From assembly GCF_000721105.1 (NCBI RefSeq), contig NZ_JOEV01000011.1, positions 159,124-223,123 of the forward strand: DNA of 64,000 nt, read 5' to 3'. Each line of letters opens with the position of its first letter. Within the stretch, counting starts at the first letter, position 1. A model generated the notes under the pieces. That model worked only from the letters and a program-made list of their open reading frames with translations, ran no database searches and had not been told where the DNA came from. A program made the translations under genes and the position numbers. This stretch comes from Streptomyces cellulosae. Its GTDB lineage: Bacteria; Actinomycetota; Actinomycetes; Streptomycetales; Streptomycetaceae. Below are positions 16,083 through 24,534 of this stretch, one piece after another.

Positions 16083-16550
16083 ATGAGCGCGCAGACTTAC
16101 CTGGCGTACGACTACCCCTTGCTGAGCGTCTTCTGGAGCATTCTCCTGTTCTTCCTGTGGATCATGTGGTTCGTCCTGCTCTTCCGCGTCGTCGTCGACA
16201 TCTTCCGCGACGACGAGATGAGCGGGTGGGCGAAAGCCGGCTGGCTGGCGTTGACCGTCCTGCTGCCCTTCCTGGGCGTCTTCGTCTACGTGATCGCCCG
16301 CGGCAAGAACATGGGCCGCCGGGAAATGGCGCAGGCCCGAGCACAGCAGGAAGCCTTCGACACCCGCATCAGGGAGGCCGCGGGCGGCGCGGGCCGAACC
16401 AGCAGCATCGACGACCTCGCCAAGCTGTCCGACATCCGCGCCCGCGGCGACATCACGGACGAGGAGTTCCGCAGGGCCAAGGAACTGGTCCTGACCGGCC
16501 ACGGCCCGGCGGAGCACGTCGGCTCCACCACCCGGAACCCCGGTCGCTGA
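16083..16550 (+). CDS. PLDc_N/SHOCT domain membrane protein
   Basis: The protein has 155 residues. Two membrane helices span about 14-40 (VFWSILLFFLWIMWFVLLFR) and 52-70 (LALTVLLPFLGVFVYVIA) with RDDEMSGWAKAGW between them, the PLDc_N pattern. A helical linker leads to a C-terminal SHOCT domain at about 112-140 (IDDLAKLSDIRARGDITDEE). SHOCT is a short oligomerisation motif. Such proteins recur in streptomycete stress or dormancy-type clusters. The ATG follows GGAGTGAG. It starts a same-strand run with 16581 and 17089. Confidence 0.85.
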   Translation: MSAQTYLAYDYPLLSVFWSILLFFLWIMWFVLLFRVVVDIFRDDEMSGWAKAGWLALTVLLPFLGVFVYVIARGKNMGRREMAQARAQQEAFDTRIREAAGGAGRTSSIDDLAKLSDIRARGDITDEEFRRAKELVLTGHGPAEHVGSTTRNPGR

Positions 16551-16580
16551 GCATCCGCACAGCACGAATCGAGGCGCAAG

Positions 16581-17066
16581 ATGACCGCGACACACACCCG
16601 GCCGGCACACACGGCGAAGCAGGAATGGGCAGGTGGCCTGACGGCCTTCGCGGCCGTGATGCTCTTCCTCGTCGGCCTGCTCGACATCTTCCGGGGCATC
16701 ATGGCCATCGCCGAGGACGACATCTTCGTCACGACCCGCAATTACGCGTTCGAGTTCGACCTGACCGGCTGGGGCTGGATCCACCTCGTGCTGGGCGCGC
16801 TCGCCGTGATCGTCAGCATCGGGCTGCTCAAGGTCTCGGTGTGGGCGCGCGTGGCCGGCGTGGCCATCGCCGGGCTCGTCATCATCGCCAACTTCCTCTC
16901 CCTGCCGTACTACCCGGTGTGGTCGGTCGTGATGATCGCGCTCTCGGGCTTCATCATCTGGGCCCTGTGTGTGGTCCGTGGCGACAACCTCTTCGACCTG
17001 TCCGAGGAACGTCCAGTGCCCGAGGAACGTCCAGTGCCCGAGGAGCGCCCGCCGCACAGGGCGTGA
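16581..17066 (+). CDS. DUF7144 family four-helix membrane protein
   Basis: The 161-residue protein has four membrane helices: near 20-45, WGWIHLVLGALAVIVSIGLL, VAGVAIAGLVIIANFLSLPY and VVMIALSGFIIWALCV. This matches the DUF7144 family of unknown role. The cytosolic tail carries a three-fold EERP(V/P)P repeat encoded by an 18-bp DNA repeat starting at 17004. It is 30 bases after the SHOCT gene and 22 bases before the lipid kinase gene, implying one operon. Confidence 0.82.
   Translation: MTATHTRPAHTAKQEWAGGLTAFAAVMLFLVGLLDIFRGIMAIAEDDIFVTTRNYAFEFDLTGWGWIHLVLGALAVIVSIGLLKVSVWARVAGVAIAGLVIIANFLSLPYYPVWSVVMIALSGFIIWALCVVRGDNLFDLSEERPVPEERPVPEERPPHRA
17004..17051. repeat. 18-bp in-frame tandem repeat
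   Basis: GAGGAACGTCCAGTGCCC occurs at 17004-17021 and 17022-17039, with a diverged third copy after it. Each encodes EERPVP, so copy changes keep the frame. Confidence 0.8.
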
Positions 17067-17088
17067 GGCGGAAGAGAAGGGCCGGCAG

Positions 17089-18507
17089 GTGGGACCACAC
17101 GGTGGCGGGAACGCGAGCGGATCGGGCGAGGCAGGGACCGCGACGGTACGCGAGGGCAGTGCGGGACGGGCTCGCCTCGCGGTGCTCGCCCTGCTGGGCA
17201 GCGTCCTGGTGCCGCTCGTCGCCGCCGGTCTGCTGAGCGTGCTGTGGGTGCTGGCCGGCATCGCCGGACTGGCGCTCGCCGCCGTCGGTGTGTGGTGGAC
17301 CCTGGCGCACACCGGTGCGCTCCGCGCCCTCGGGGCGGCCCTGTCGGTGGCCGCGCCGGTCGCGGTCCTCGCCCTGTATGCCTCGTTCGGCATGCTGGGG
17401 CCGGCGTTGCTGTCCCTGGGCCTGTGGCTGCTGGCCGTCACGTCGGCACGTACGGCCCTGGGCTCCGGGCACTCCGCCTCCGAGCAGTCCGAACAGACTG
17501 TCGCCGAGGCGCCCCGCGCTCCGTGGGTCCTGATGAATCCGCGCTCCGGTGGCGGCAAGGTGAGCCGTTTCGACCTGGTGGAGAAGGCCCGGGCCGTGGA
17601 CTGCCGGGTGGCGCTGCTCGACGTGGGCCGGCACCAGGACGTCACCGAACTGGCCCGGCAGGCCGTCGCCGACGGAGCCGACCTGCTGGCGGTGGCGGGC
17701 GGCGACGGCACCCAGGCGCTGGTGGCCGAGGTCGCGGCGCACCACGACCTCCCCTTCGTGGTGATTCCCGCCGGTACGCGCAATCACTTCGCCCTCGATC
17801 TCGGCCTCGACCGTGACGATCCGGCGGCCGCCCTGGAAGCCCTGACCCGCGGCGTCGAACTCCGCATCGACCTCGGGTACGCCGCGGACCGGGTCTTCGT
17901 CAACAACGCCTCGTTCGGCACGTACGCGTCCATCGTCACCGACCCCGCGTACCGGGACGCCAAGGCCCGTACGACCCTGCGAACCCTCCCCGGGCTCCTC
18001 GCCGGCGAGGAGGCGCCCAGACTGCGGGCGCGGGCCGACCAGACGTACGTCGACGGACTTCAGGCGCTGCTCGTCAGCAACAATCCCTACGGACGCGCCG
18101 TCGACGCGGCCCTTCCGGGACGCAGAGAGCGGCTGGACTCGGGACTCCTCGGCGTGGTGTGCGTGCGGGTCGGCAACACCGCTCAGGCGGCGCGCATCGT
18201 GCGCGGTCCACGCTCCGGGGGTCTCATCCGGCTGAGCGCCGGGGTGGTCGTCGTCGAAGCCGACACGGACACGCTCCCGGTGGGCATCGACGGAGAACAC
18301 GTCGTTCTGCCGTCACCGGTCGTGTGCCGCAGCGCGCCCGGGGCACTCCGGGTCCGCGTGCCGCGCCGTCGCCCCGGTCCGCCTCGGACGGCCGGGGCCG
18401 CGGCCGACTGGCCGCGCGTGGCCCGGCTGGCGCTGGGCCGTCGGTCCCCGGCCCGGGCGCAGCACCAACTCTCCGGCTCAGGGCTGGTTCGTGACGGCCG
18501 CGACTGA
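17089..18507 (+). CDS. Diacylglycerol/sphingosine kinase-family lipid kinase with membrane N-terminus
   Basis: Starting at GTG 17089, the 472-residue protein has hydrophobic helices between about 27 and 125, then a DAGK catalytic domain. WVLMNPRSGGGK is the first nucleotide motif, GGDGTQALVAEVA the GGDGT active site, and VIPAGTRNHFALDLGL the third. NNASFGTYA continues the fold. These kinases phosphorylate lipid head groups at the membrane using ATP. The N-terminal membrane region is extra to the basic domain. It is the last gene of the 16083 run. Confidence 0.87.
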   Translation: MGPHGGGNASGSGEAGTATVREGSAGRARLAVLALLGSVLVPLVAAGLLSVLWVLAGIAGLALAAVGVWWTLAHTGALRALGAALSVAAPVAVLALYASFGMLGPALLSLGLWLLAVTSARTALGSGHSASEQSEQTVAEAPRAPWVLMNPRSGGGKVSRFDLVEKARAVDCRVALLDVGRHQDVTELARQAVADGADLLAVAGGDGTQALVAEVAAHHDLPFVVIPAGTRNHFALDLGLDRDDPAAALEALTRGVELRIDLGYAADRVFVNNASFGTYASIVTDPAYRDAKARTTLRTLPGLLAGEEAPRLRARADQTYVDGLQALLVSNNPYGRAVDAALPGRRERLDSGLLGVVCVRVGNTAQAARIVRGPRSGGLIRLSAGVVVVEADTDTLPVGIDGEHVVLPSPVVCRSAPGALRVRVPRRRPGPPRTAGAAADWPRVARLALGRRSPARAQHQLSGSGLVRDGRD

Positions 18508-18722
18508 ACTGACCTTTGAGCGAGCGGATCAGCCGCGGCGCCCTGCAGAGCACCAGAACCGGCGGCGGCAGCGCAGCGCAGGGGCACGGCTCTTCACGCT
18601 GATCACCCACGGCCCACACATGGAGGCCGCCGTCCGGGTGCTTCCGGCCGTGGCTCACCGTCCCCGTGCTGACTCGCGCTTAGCGTGCTGAGCACTCCTG
18701 TCTCCGGAAAGGGAGAAGAAAC

Positions 18723-19160
18723 GTGCTCAAGGGCTTCAAGAACTTCCTGATGCGCGGCGACGTCATCGTGATCGCCGTCGGCCTGGTCACCGCGCTGGCC
18801 TTCTCCACCCTGATCAAGGCGTTCACCGACTTCGTCATCAACCCGATCGTCTCCCGGTTCCAGGGCGGTGGCTCCGCCGGACTGGGCTGGCAACTCGGTG
18901 AGAAGGGGAACGACGCGACGTACCTCGACGTCGGGCAGTTCATCTCGGCGCTGATCTACTTCCTCATCTTCATGGCAGTCGTGTACTTCCTGATCGTTGT
19001 GCCGTACAAGCGTTCCGAGGCTCGCCGGGGTGTCACCGTCTTCGGGGAGCCACTGCCGGTGAAGACCTGCCCGGCCTGTCTGGCCGAGGACCTCCCCGAG
19101 GCGGCGAGCAAGTGCCGCTACTGCGCCACTCAGCAGCCGCCCGCGGGTGCGCCCGCCTGA
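18723..19160 (+). CDS. mscL: Large-conductance mechanosensitive channel with zinc-ribbon tail
   Basis: The product has 145 residues. MLKGFKNFLMRGDVIVIAVG is the N-terminal helix and start of TM1; DFVINPIVSRF continues TM1, and a second helix lies around 76-97 (ALIYFLIFMAVVYFLIVVPY). MscL pentamers open under membrane tension to release solutes during osmotic downshock. The tail is unusual: KTCPACLAEDL followed by SKCRYCATQ has the CxxC...CxxC spacing of a zinc ribbon, on the cytoplasmic side where other MscLs have a helical bundle. GTG follows GGGAGAAG. Confidence 0.9.
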   Translation: MLKGFKNFLMRGDVIVIAVGLVTALAFSTLIKAFTDFVINPIVSRFQGGGSAGLGWQLGEKGNDATYLDVGQFISALIYFLIFMAVVYFLIVVPYKRSEARRGVTVFGEPLPVKTCPACLAEDLPEAASKCRYCATQQPPAGAPA

Positions 19161-19266
19161 CAGGGCCATGGTTCGAATGTGGCCGGCGGTCATGAGTGAG
19201 TGGCGCGGCGATCGCCTCCGGTAAAAGGCTTTGCGGGTGCCGTCGGCCGGATGATGAGGTGGCACG

Positions 19267-20229
19267 GTGATCAGCCACGATGAGGTGGGGGCCGTTCCGC
19301 CGTCGACACTGGCTTGGGTGAGCCGGCAGCTGGAGGACGGCGAACGGATCGTCAGAACCGAGGCGCTGCCCGGGGGTATCACCGCCGAGACGCACAGGCT
19401 GACCATCGGCACGCCGGACGGAGGCACCCGTCACCTGGTGCTGCGGAGCTACGTCGACCCGTTCTACGTGGAGCACGCCGAGGACTCGCTGAACAGGGAG
19501 GTCGGCGCCCTGACCCTGCTCACGGGGACCGGCGTACCTGCTCCTGGACTGGTCGCGGTTGATCCGACCGCCGCGCACTGCGCGTATCCGTCGCTCCTGA
19601 TGACACATCTGGCGGGCCGGACGGTCCTCGACGACGAGGGTTTGGAGACGCGCGTTCCTCTGCTCGCCCGCCAACTCGTGGCGATCCACGCGTTGCGCCC
19701 CGCCGAGCGGCCCCGGGAATATGTGGCGTTGACGACCGCCGACACCGTCGTGGTTCCGGAGGGCGCCGACGCGGCGGTATGGGCCGCGGCGATCGACGTG
19801 ATCCGCAGGCCCGTGCCGCCCTGGAAAGGGCGGTTCCTGCACCGGGACTTCCAGCCCGGCAACGTGCTGTTCGAGGTGCTGCCTTCAAGGCCGGCAGGTG
19901 CCCGGATCACCGGCGTCGTCGACTGGGCGGTCACCTCCTGGGGCCCGGCGGATCTCGACGTGGCGCACTGCTCCGTCAATCTCGCGCTGCTGCACGGCCC
20001 GGCGTGGGGTCTGCGGTTCGCCGAGGCGTATGAGGAGGCCGGCGGGGTGCCGGCCGCGGCCGCGAGCGAGCGGCTGTATTGGCGGGTGCGAGACGCGCTG
20101 GCGTCCTCGGAAGAAGTCCAGTCGGTGTCGCGGCCATGGCGGGAGGCGGGGAGGACGGAGCTGACGACGCGAGCCGTGGAGCAACGGCTGGACGCCTATG
20201 TCACCGCACTGATGGACTCGCTGGGCTGA
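19267..20229 (+). CDS. Aminoglycoside-phosphotransferase-family kinase
   Basis: This 320-residue protein has the APH fold: an N-lobe up to about 120, then the catalytic loop FLHRDFQPGN (about 191-200), and the DFG-equivalent GVVDWAVTSWGPADLD (metal-binding Asp in VVDW). The family includes antibiotic, choline and small-metabolite kinases; this one has no sign of a resistance context. It is a single gene in the + direction with GTG start and GGTGGCAC upstream. Substrate unknown. Confidence 0.85.
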   Translation: MISHDEVGAVPPSTLAWVSRQLEDGERIVRTEALPGGITAETHRLTIGTPDGGTRHLVLRSYVDPFYVEHAEDSLNREVGALTLLTGTGVPAPGLVAVDPTAAHCAYPSLLMTHLAGRTVLDDEGLETRVPLLARQLVAIHALRPAERPREYVALTTADTVVVPEGADAAVWAAAIDVIRRPVPPWKGRFLHRDFQPGNVLFEVLPSRPAGARITGVVDWAVTSWGPADLDVAHCSVNLALLHGPAWGLRFAEAYEEAGGVPAAAASERLYWRVRDALASSEEVQSVSRPWREAGRTELTTRAVEQRLDAYVTALMDSLG

Positions 20230-20428
20230 GCCGAGGCGGTCCGGGGCACCGGGCCCGGAGGGGAGCGCCGGGCCCGGCTTCCACGCCCGTCCGTCAGGCC
20301 GTGTGGTAACCGTCAGGTGCCTCAGTCACTGAAAAGTGCGTTCTTCCATGTCAGCGGACACTCTCCTACGGTTCCTGGGTAACCAGCAGAGACCGTGGAA
20401 GAGACCGAAGATCAGGGAAGTGGACAGC

Positions 20429-20836
20429 ATGGCTATCACCCTCGTGAACCCGAGTGGGCTGCCGGAGATCGATGTCTACCGGCAGGTGTCCGTCGCGACC
20501 GGCTCGAAGCTGGTCTTCATGGCCGGGCAGGTCGCCTGGGACGCGAAGGGGGTCACGGTCGGCGAAGGGGACCTCGCCGCTCAGGTCGAGCAGTGCTACC
20601 TCAACGTCGCCACCGCACTGGCCGGGGTCGGGGCGTCCTTCAACGACGTGGCGAAGCTGACCGTCCACGTCGTGGACTGGACCCCGGAGAAGATGCCCCT
20701 GTTCCTGGAGGGGGCCGCCCGGGCGGCCGCGAAGCTGGGGGTCACGCCGGTGCCGCCCGCCACGCTGATCGGCGTTGCCGCGCTGGACGTACCCGAGCAC
20801 CTGGTCGAGCTCGAGGCCGTCGCGGTCATCGACTGA
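20429..20836 (+). CDS. RidA/YjgF-type protein
   Basis: The 135-residue product starts at ATG 20429 (GGGAAG upstream). The RidA/YjgF fold is clear: LVFMAGQVAWDAKG, AAQVEQCYLNVATALAGVGA, then VVDWTPEKMPLF and a PPATLIGVAAL segment near residue 112. Canonical RidA enamine deaminases have an Arg in R-x-x-V/x at this site (usually TRAxVxVxxLP); here the residue before ATLIGV is Pro-Pro, so imine deaminase activity is doubtful. A longer in-frame start at 20336 is less likely. Confidence 0.85.
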   Translation: MAITLVNPSGLPEIDVYRQVSVATGSKLVFMAGQVAWDAKGVTVGEGDLAAQVEQCYLNVATALAGVGASFNDVAKLTVHVVDWTPEKMPLFLEGAARAAAKLGVTPVPPATLIGVAALDVPEHLVELEAVAVID

Positions 20837-20966
20837 GGGTGACCTGCGACTGCCAGTACCGCCCGGCACTCGTCGGGCAGGTCGCTCCGGACGCCACCGC
20901 GGACACACCGCACTGAAAGGCCAACCACCCGCCAGCCGCGTCCCCAACCTCCACGGGTCAGTACAG

Positions 20967-22184
20967 CTAGTCGGCGACCGTACGGCGGGGCAGGGAGCCG
21001 TGCTCCTGGGCCGGCGCGCTGTCCGGGGCACGGCGTCGGCCCGTCGCCACCAGGACCAGCGTCACCGTCGCCGACGCCGCCGCCATCACCGTCATTCCCG
21101 TGCCTGGGGAGGTGAGTTGGGCCGTTGTGCCGGCGAGGGAGGCGCTCACGCCCTGGAGGGTGAGCCTGCCGGCTGAGTCCAAGCCCAGTGCGTGGCCTGC
21201 GAGTTCGTCGGGGACGAGAGTCATCAGGCGCTCCTGCTGGACCAGGCTCGCGCCGAAGCCGACGGAGGCGACGGTGACGGCGGCGGCCGCCGTCGGGAGG
21301 GCCGGCCCGAGCGCGAACAGCAGGTACGGGACGGCCAGCAGCAGGAGCAGGGGTACGCCGAGCCGGGGGCGCGACGCGGGCGGTACGAGGCGGCCGACGG
21401 TCACGTCGCCGACGAACATGCCGAGTGCCGCACAGGCGAACAGGGTGCCGGCGTCGTGCGGCGCGTAGGAGACGTAGAGCGATTCGCAGCCGACGATCAG
21501 GCCGTTGGGGATCCACAGGGCGAGGTAGAGGCGGCGGCGCGGGCCGGAGGACCACAGCCGGGCGTTGGCGCGCCAGGTCGCCGCCACCGAGGGGCGGCCC
21601 GAGGCGCGGGGCGGGCGAGGGGTGAGACCCAAACGGGCCGTCGCCGCGGCGAGCACGTACAGCGCCGCCGCGAGCAGGAGGCAGGCGCGCGGGGAGAGGG
21701 CCGCCAGCAGGGCGCCGCCGGTCGCGTAGCCGGTGACCTGCATGATCCCGCTCATCATGTTGAACACCGAACGCCCCAGCAGGTAGCCCTCCTTGGCGAG
21801 GACCTCGTTCAGGAGACCCCACAGGACCCCGCCGCCCAGTGAGGCGACCAGTCCTTCCGCGAGGACGACCGTGAAGACCGCCCACACCGGCAGACCGGGC
21901 AGCGCCAGCACCGCCGTACCGGCCGCGAAGGCGAGGGCGACCCCCGTGATCGTCGCCCGCGGGGGAAGTCGGTCGGCGCCGGAGAGCAGAAGGGTCGCGC
22001 CCAGCACCTGCGCCAGCGACGGGCCGAACATGCTCACCGCGGACAGCAGCGGGGAGCCGGTCGTCCGGTACACCAGCGTGCCGAGCGCCAGCCCGCTCAT
22101 CGTCTGGGCAACCGTCCTGGCGGAGGAGGAGCAGAAGAGCGGCGTGAACTCCGGGGTGCGGAAGAGGTGTCGGTAGCTGCGCAT
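20967..22184 (-). CDS. MFS transporter
   Basis: The 405-residue protein has 12 predicted helices. The N-terminus is MRSYRHLFRTPEFTPLFCSS, typical of the set of short MFS exporters with RHLxRxPxF. SGLALGTLVYRTTGSPLLSA and LSGADRLPPRA are the helix 1-2 and motif A regions. The C-terminal half includes LDSAGRLTLQGVSASLAGTT. It is divergent from an ArsR-like regulator, and a palindrome at 22223-22240 lies 38 bases before its start. The pair is likely a self-contained efflux unit with an unknown substrate. Confidence 0.85.
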   Translation of the reverse strand: MRSYRHLFRTPEFTPLFCSSSARTVAQTMSGLALGTLVYRTTGSPLLSAVSMFGPSLAQVLGATLLLSGADRLPPRATITGVALAFAAGTAVLALPGLPVWAVFTVVLAEGLVASLGGGVLWGLLNEVLAKEGYLLGRSVFNMMSGIMQVTGYATGGALLAALSPRACLLLAAALYVLAAATARLGLTPRPPRASGRPSVAATWRANARLWSSGPRRRLYLALWIPNGLIVGCESLYVSYAPHDAGTLFACAALGMFVGDVTVGRLVPPASRPRLGVPLLLLLAVPYLLFALGPALPTAAAAVTVASVGFGASLVQQERLMTLVPDELAGHALGLDSAGRLTLQGVSASLAGTTAQLTSPGTGMTVMAAASATVTLVLVATGRRRAPDSAPAQEHGSLPRRTVAD

Positions 22185-22222
22185 ACGCGGAGTCTGGGCG
22201 GGGCGGGGAGGGGTCGTTATTG

Positions 22223-22240
22223 TTTCGCGGGAGCGCGAAA
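22223..22240. promoter_or_regulatory. Palindromic operator TTTCGCG-N4-CGCGAAA
   Basis: Perfect 7-bp arms sit 39 bases before the MFS start in the divergent gap. Dimeric winged-helix proteins of the ArsR class bind such short palindromes, and the neighbouring regulator is of that class. Confidence 0.6.
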
Positions 22241-22259
22241 GTCGTAGGGCGTGGGCCGC

Positions 22260-22313
22260 AGGTCACAGGTCACAGATGACAGGTCACGGTGACAGGTGAC
22301 AGGTCACAGGCGG
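22260..22313. repeat. CAGGTCAC/GACAGGT repeats in divergent gap
   Basis: About six overlapping, imperfect copies of GACAGGTCACAG lie between the palindrome at 22223 and the regulator gene. They could be repeated half-sites for a regulator or a young microsatellite. Confidence 0.6.
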
Positions 22314-22363
22314 CGTCAGGCCATGCGTGGAGGGTGTACGGCACAGGCGTAGGAGGAGGCCGC

Positions 22364-23356
22364 ATGGGCTGGTGGCAGGTGAACGCCGACACTCTCGCCG
22401 CCAGCCGGTTCGTGATCTCCCCGCTGGCCGAGACCTTCGCCTGTCTGCAGTTGCTGCACCGGGGCGAGCCCGCGCATCCGGGCGAACGGGCGTGGTTGCG
22501 CGAGCATCTGCCCGGTTACCGGGCCCGCCTGGCCGCCGACCCGGTGACCGCGCTGCTCGTGCGGGCCGGGCTCGGACGGCAGTGGCTGGCCGACTTCCTC
22601 ACGCCCGCCCCGGCGGACCGGGAGACCTTCGAGGAGGCGGTGGCGCGGGTGCGGGCGGCCCGCCCGGAGGACGCCCGCGCGGACCTGCGGATGTCCCTCG
22701 CCGGACCGGTCCCCGCCGAACTGCACCGCGACGACCTGCCGGAGCGGGCGGCCAGCCTCCTGCAGTACGTGTGGGCCGAGACCGTACGACCGGACTGGGA
22801 CCGGCGCCGGCGGGTGCTGGAGGCCGACGTCGTCGCCCGGACGGCGCAGGTGAGCCGGGGCGGCTGGGCGACGGTGCTGGACTCGCTGCGGCCGGGGCGG
22901 ACGCGCTGGCTCGGGGAGAACCGGCTCCAGGTGAACCTGCACGAGTATCCGCCCCGCGAGATCTCGGGCGCCGAGCTCGTCTTCGTACCCGTCACCCCCA
23001 AGTGCGGGTGGGTGTCCTGGGAGGAGCCCGGCCGGTACGCGGTCGTCTACGCGTGCGCCGGCGTGCTCGCCGATCCGGGCGGGCGGACCGTGTCCGCGAG
23101 CCTTGGCGCACTGCTCGGGCCCGCCCGCGCCTCGGTGCTCGTTCTCCTCGGCTCCCCACTGAGCACCAGCCAGTTGGTCGCGGTGACCGGGCAGGGGCTC
23201 GGGTCGGTGGGGCGGCATCTGAAGGTGCTGCTGGAGGCCGGACTGGTGGAGCGGCGCCGGGCGGGCCGGTCGGTGCTGTATTCGCGGACGGCCGCGGGCG
23301 AGGTCGTCGTCAAGGCGTCAGGGTCCGGTCGGGAGCGCGGCGACTCGCGGGGCTAG
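22364..23356 (+). CDS. ArsR-like winged-helix transcriptional regulator
   Basis: ATG at 22364 follows GGAGGAGG. The protein has 330 residues. A long N-terminal domain (about 1-235, WQVNADTLAASRFVISPLAE) precedes a C-terminal ArsR-type winged helix: GSPLSTSQLVAVTGQGLGSV, then GRHLKVLLEAGLVERRRAGR. This C-terminal HTH layout is common in streptomycetes beside MFS pumps. It probably represses the divergent MFS gene and responds to a pump substrate. It lies 9 bases before the glutathione peroxidase gene. Confidence 0.85.
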   Translation: MGWWQVNADTLAASRFVISPLAETFACLQLLHRGEPAHPGERAWLREHLPGYRARLAADPVTALLVRAGLGRQWLADFLTPAPADRETFEEAVARVRAARPEDARADLRMSLAGPVPAELHRDDLPERAASLLQYVWAETVRPDWDRRRRVLEADVVARTAQVSRGGWATVLDSLRPGRTRWLGENRLQVNLHEYPPREISGAELVFVPVTPKCGWVSWEEPGRYAVVYACAGVLADPGGRTVSASLGALLGPARASVLVLLGSPLSTSQLVAVTGQGLGSVGRHLKVLLEAGLVERRRAGRSVLYSRTAAGEVVVKASGSGRERGDSRG

Positions 23357-23365
23357 CATCCGAAC

Positions 23366-23914
23366 ATGACGACTGCAGACAGCAACGGCAATTCTCCCCT
23401 TTCCCCCGTCTCCCCCCTCTCCTCCCCCTCTCCCCTCGACACCGAGATCGGCGCTCTCAAGGGCGGCTCGGCGGACCTTTCGCAGTACGCCGGGCAGGCC
23501 GTGCTCGTCGTGAACGTGGCCTCGAAGTGCGGGCTGACCCCGCAGTACAACGGGCTGGAGCGGCTGCACGAGCAGTACGCCGAACGCGGCTTCACCGTCC
23601 TCGGGGTGCCGTGCAACCAGTTCATGGGGCAGGAGCCCGGCAGCGCCGACGAAATCGCCGAGTTCTGCTCGGCGACGTACGGCGTGACCTTCCCGCTGAC
23701 CGAGAAGGTCGAGGTCAACGGCGAGGGCCGGCACCCGCTCTACGACCGTCTGGTCGGCTTCGCCGACGCCGAGGGGCACAGCGGCGACATCCGCTGGAAC
23801 TTCGAGAAGTTCCTGATCGGACGGGACGGCACGGTCGTGGCCCGCTTCTCCCCGCAGACCGAGCCGGAGTCGGCGGAGGTCGTGGCCGCGGTCGAGGCGC
23901 AGCTGGTCGGTTGA
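23366..23914 (+). CDS. Glutathione peroxidase-family (thioredoxin-dependent type) peroxidase
   Basis: The 182-residue protein has the GPx fold and tetrad: NVASKCGLTPQY (Cys55, replacing selenocysteine), CNQFMGQEPGS (Gln) and WNFEKFL (Trp, Asn). Because actinomycetes lack glutathione, Cys-type GPx proteins of bacteria usually use thioredoxin; that is family knowledge. The Ser/Pro-rich first 24 residues are unlike other GPx proteins and may be a mis-chosen start, though the ATG lies just behind the regulator's stop. It reduces peroxides in the cytosol. Confidence 0.9.
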   Translation: MTTADSNGNSPLSPVSPLSSPSPLDTEIGALKGGSADLSQYAGQAVLVVNVASKCGLTPQYNGLERLHEQYAERGFTVLGVPCNQFMGQEPGSADEIAEFCSATYGVTFPLTEKVEVNGEGRHPLYDRLVGFADAEGHSGDIRWNFEKFLIGRDGTVVARFSPQTEPESAEVVAAVEAQLVG

Positions 23915-23966
23915 CCTGCCCCTCAGAATCCGGGGGTACGGGAGCGGTGCGGTACCGGGCAGAGCC

Positions 23967-24007
23967 GAGCCCTCTCGGCAAGGACGGCGATCTGGTCGAG
24001 AGGGCTC
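23967..24007. terminator. Bidirectional hairpin between convergent genes
   Basis: GAGCCCTCTCG (23967-23977) pairs perfectly with CGAGAGGGCTC (23997-24007). It lies between the peroxidase and DUF397 stops. Confidence 0.6.
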
Positions 24008-24019
24008 CTCACATGGCGC

Positions 24020-24103
24020 TGTGCAGTTGTGCGGGCAATTGTGTGTGCGGTTGTGCGTGCAGTTGTATGTCTAATTGCCTGTGCAGTTGTGTGTGTAATT
24101 GTC
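24020..24103. repeat. 12-bp tandem repeat, seven degenerate copies
   Basis: Seven contiguous 12-mers around TGTGCAGTTGTG, each keeping the central (A/G)TTG, fill the gap between convergent genes. The T/A content is high for this genome. Frames through it make Cys- or Gln-rich peptides, but none has a start site of its own. Confidence 0.8.
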
Positions 24104-24148
24104 GGTGACGCATTTCGGCGACGGGTGAAGCCAGTGGGAACTTCTCCC

Positions 24149-24343
24149 CTACGCCTTGACCGAGGCCACGAAGACGTTCCACGCGTCCGCGGGGAACCTC
24201 ACCTTGATCCCGTCGGGGCCGACCTTGGTGTCCCCCACGTCCAGCGACGTCTCCGTGGTCGACCGGACCATCACACAGGCGCCGTTGTTGTTCGTGTACG
24301 AGGACGTCAGCCACGTTTCCGTGGCACCCAGGCGAATTGCCAT
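24149..24343 (-). CDS. DUF397 domain protein
   Basis: The ATG at 24343 is 8 bases after GGAG. The 64-residue product shows the DUF397 hallmark: WLTSSYTNNNGACVMV (W-x-x-SSYT-x-x-x-GxCVxV) and FPADAWNVFVASVKA (FTxxEWxxFxxxVK). DUF397 proteins are small partners of DUF5753-type XRE regulators in actinomycetes. This one lies downstream of the XRE gene at 24535 on the same strand, the usual order. It likely acts as a modulator or partner of it. Confidence 0.9.
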   Translation of the reverse strand: MAIRLGATETWLTSSYTNNNGACVMVRSTTETSLDVGDTKVGPDGIKVRFPADAWNVFVASVKA

Positions 24344-24534
24344 GTTGTTTGCTCCGTTAGGCAGTAGCACTGTTCGGTTTCCGCCAACCTTCACTGATCG
24401 CTGGCGTGATCGACGCTACTCGCCACCCCCTCCTTTCGGAGCAGCCGTTCACTCTTCCGTGCGGCATATTCCAGGTGAGTCTTCCGGCCAAGGCATGCCG
24501 CAGTGTAAGATCCGGCTCTTTTACTCAGAAGGGC

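Noticed and set aside
19267..20229. Aminoglycoside resistance gene
   Set aside because: Only the broad APH family is supported; no resistance-type signature or cluster is present.
24009..24108. Cys-rich peptide (CSCAGN, CVCGC, CSC) encoded through the 12-bp repeat
   Set aside because: It is the tail of a frame that has no start site near it; the repeat alone generates the cysteines. No metallothionein or lantipeptide context is present.
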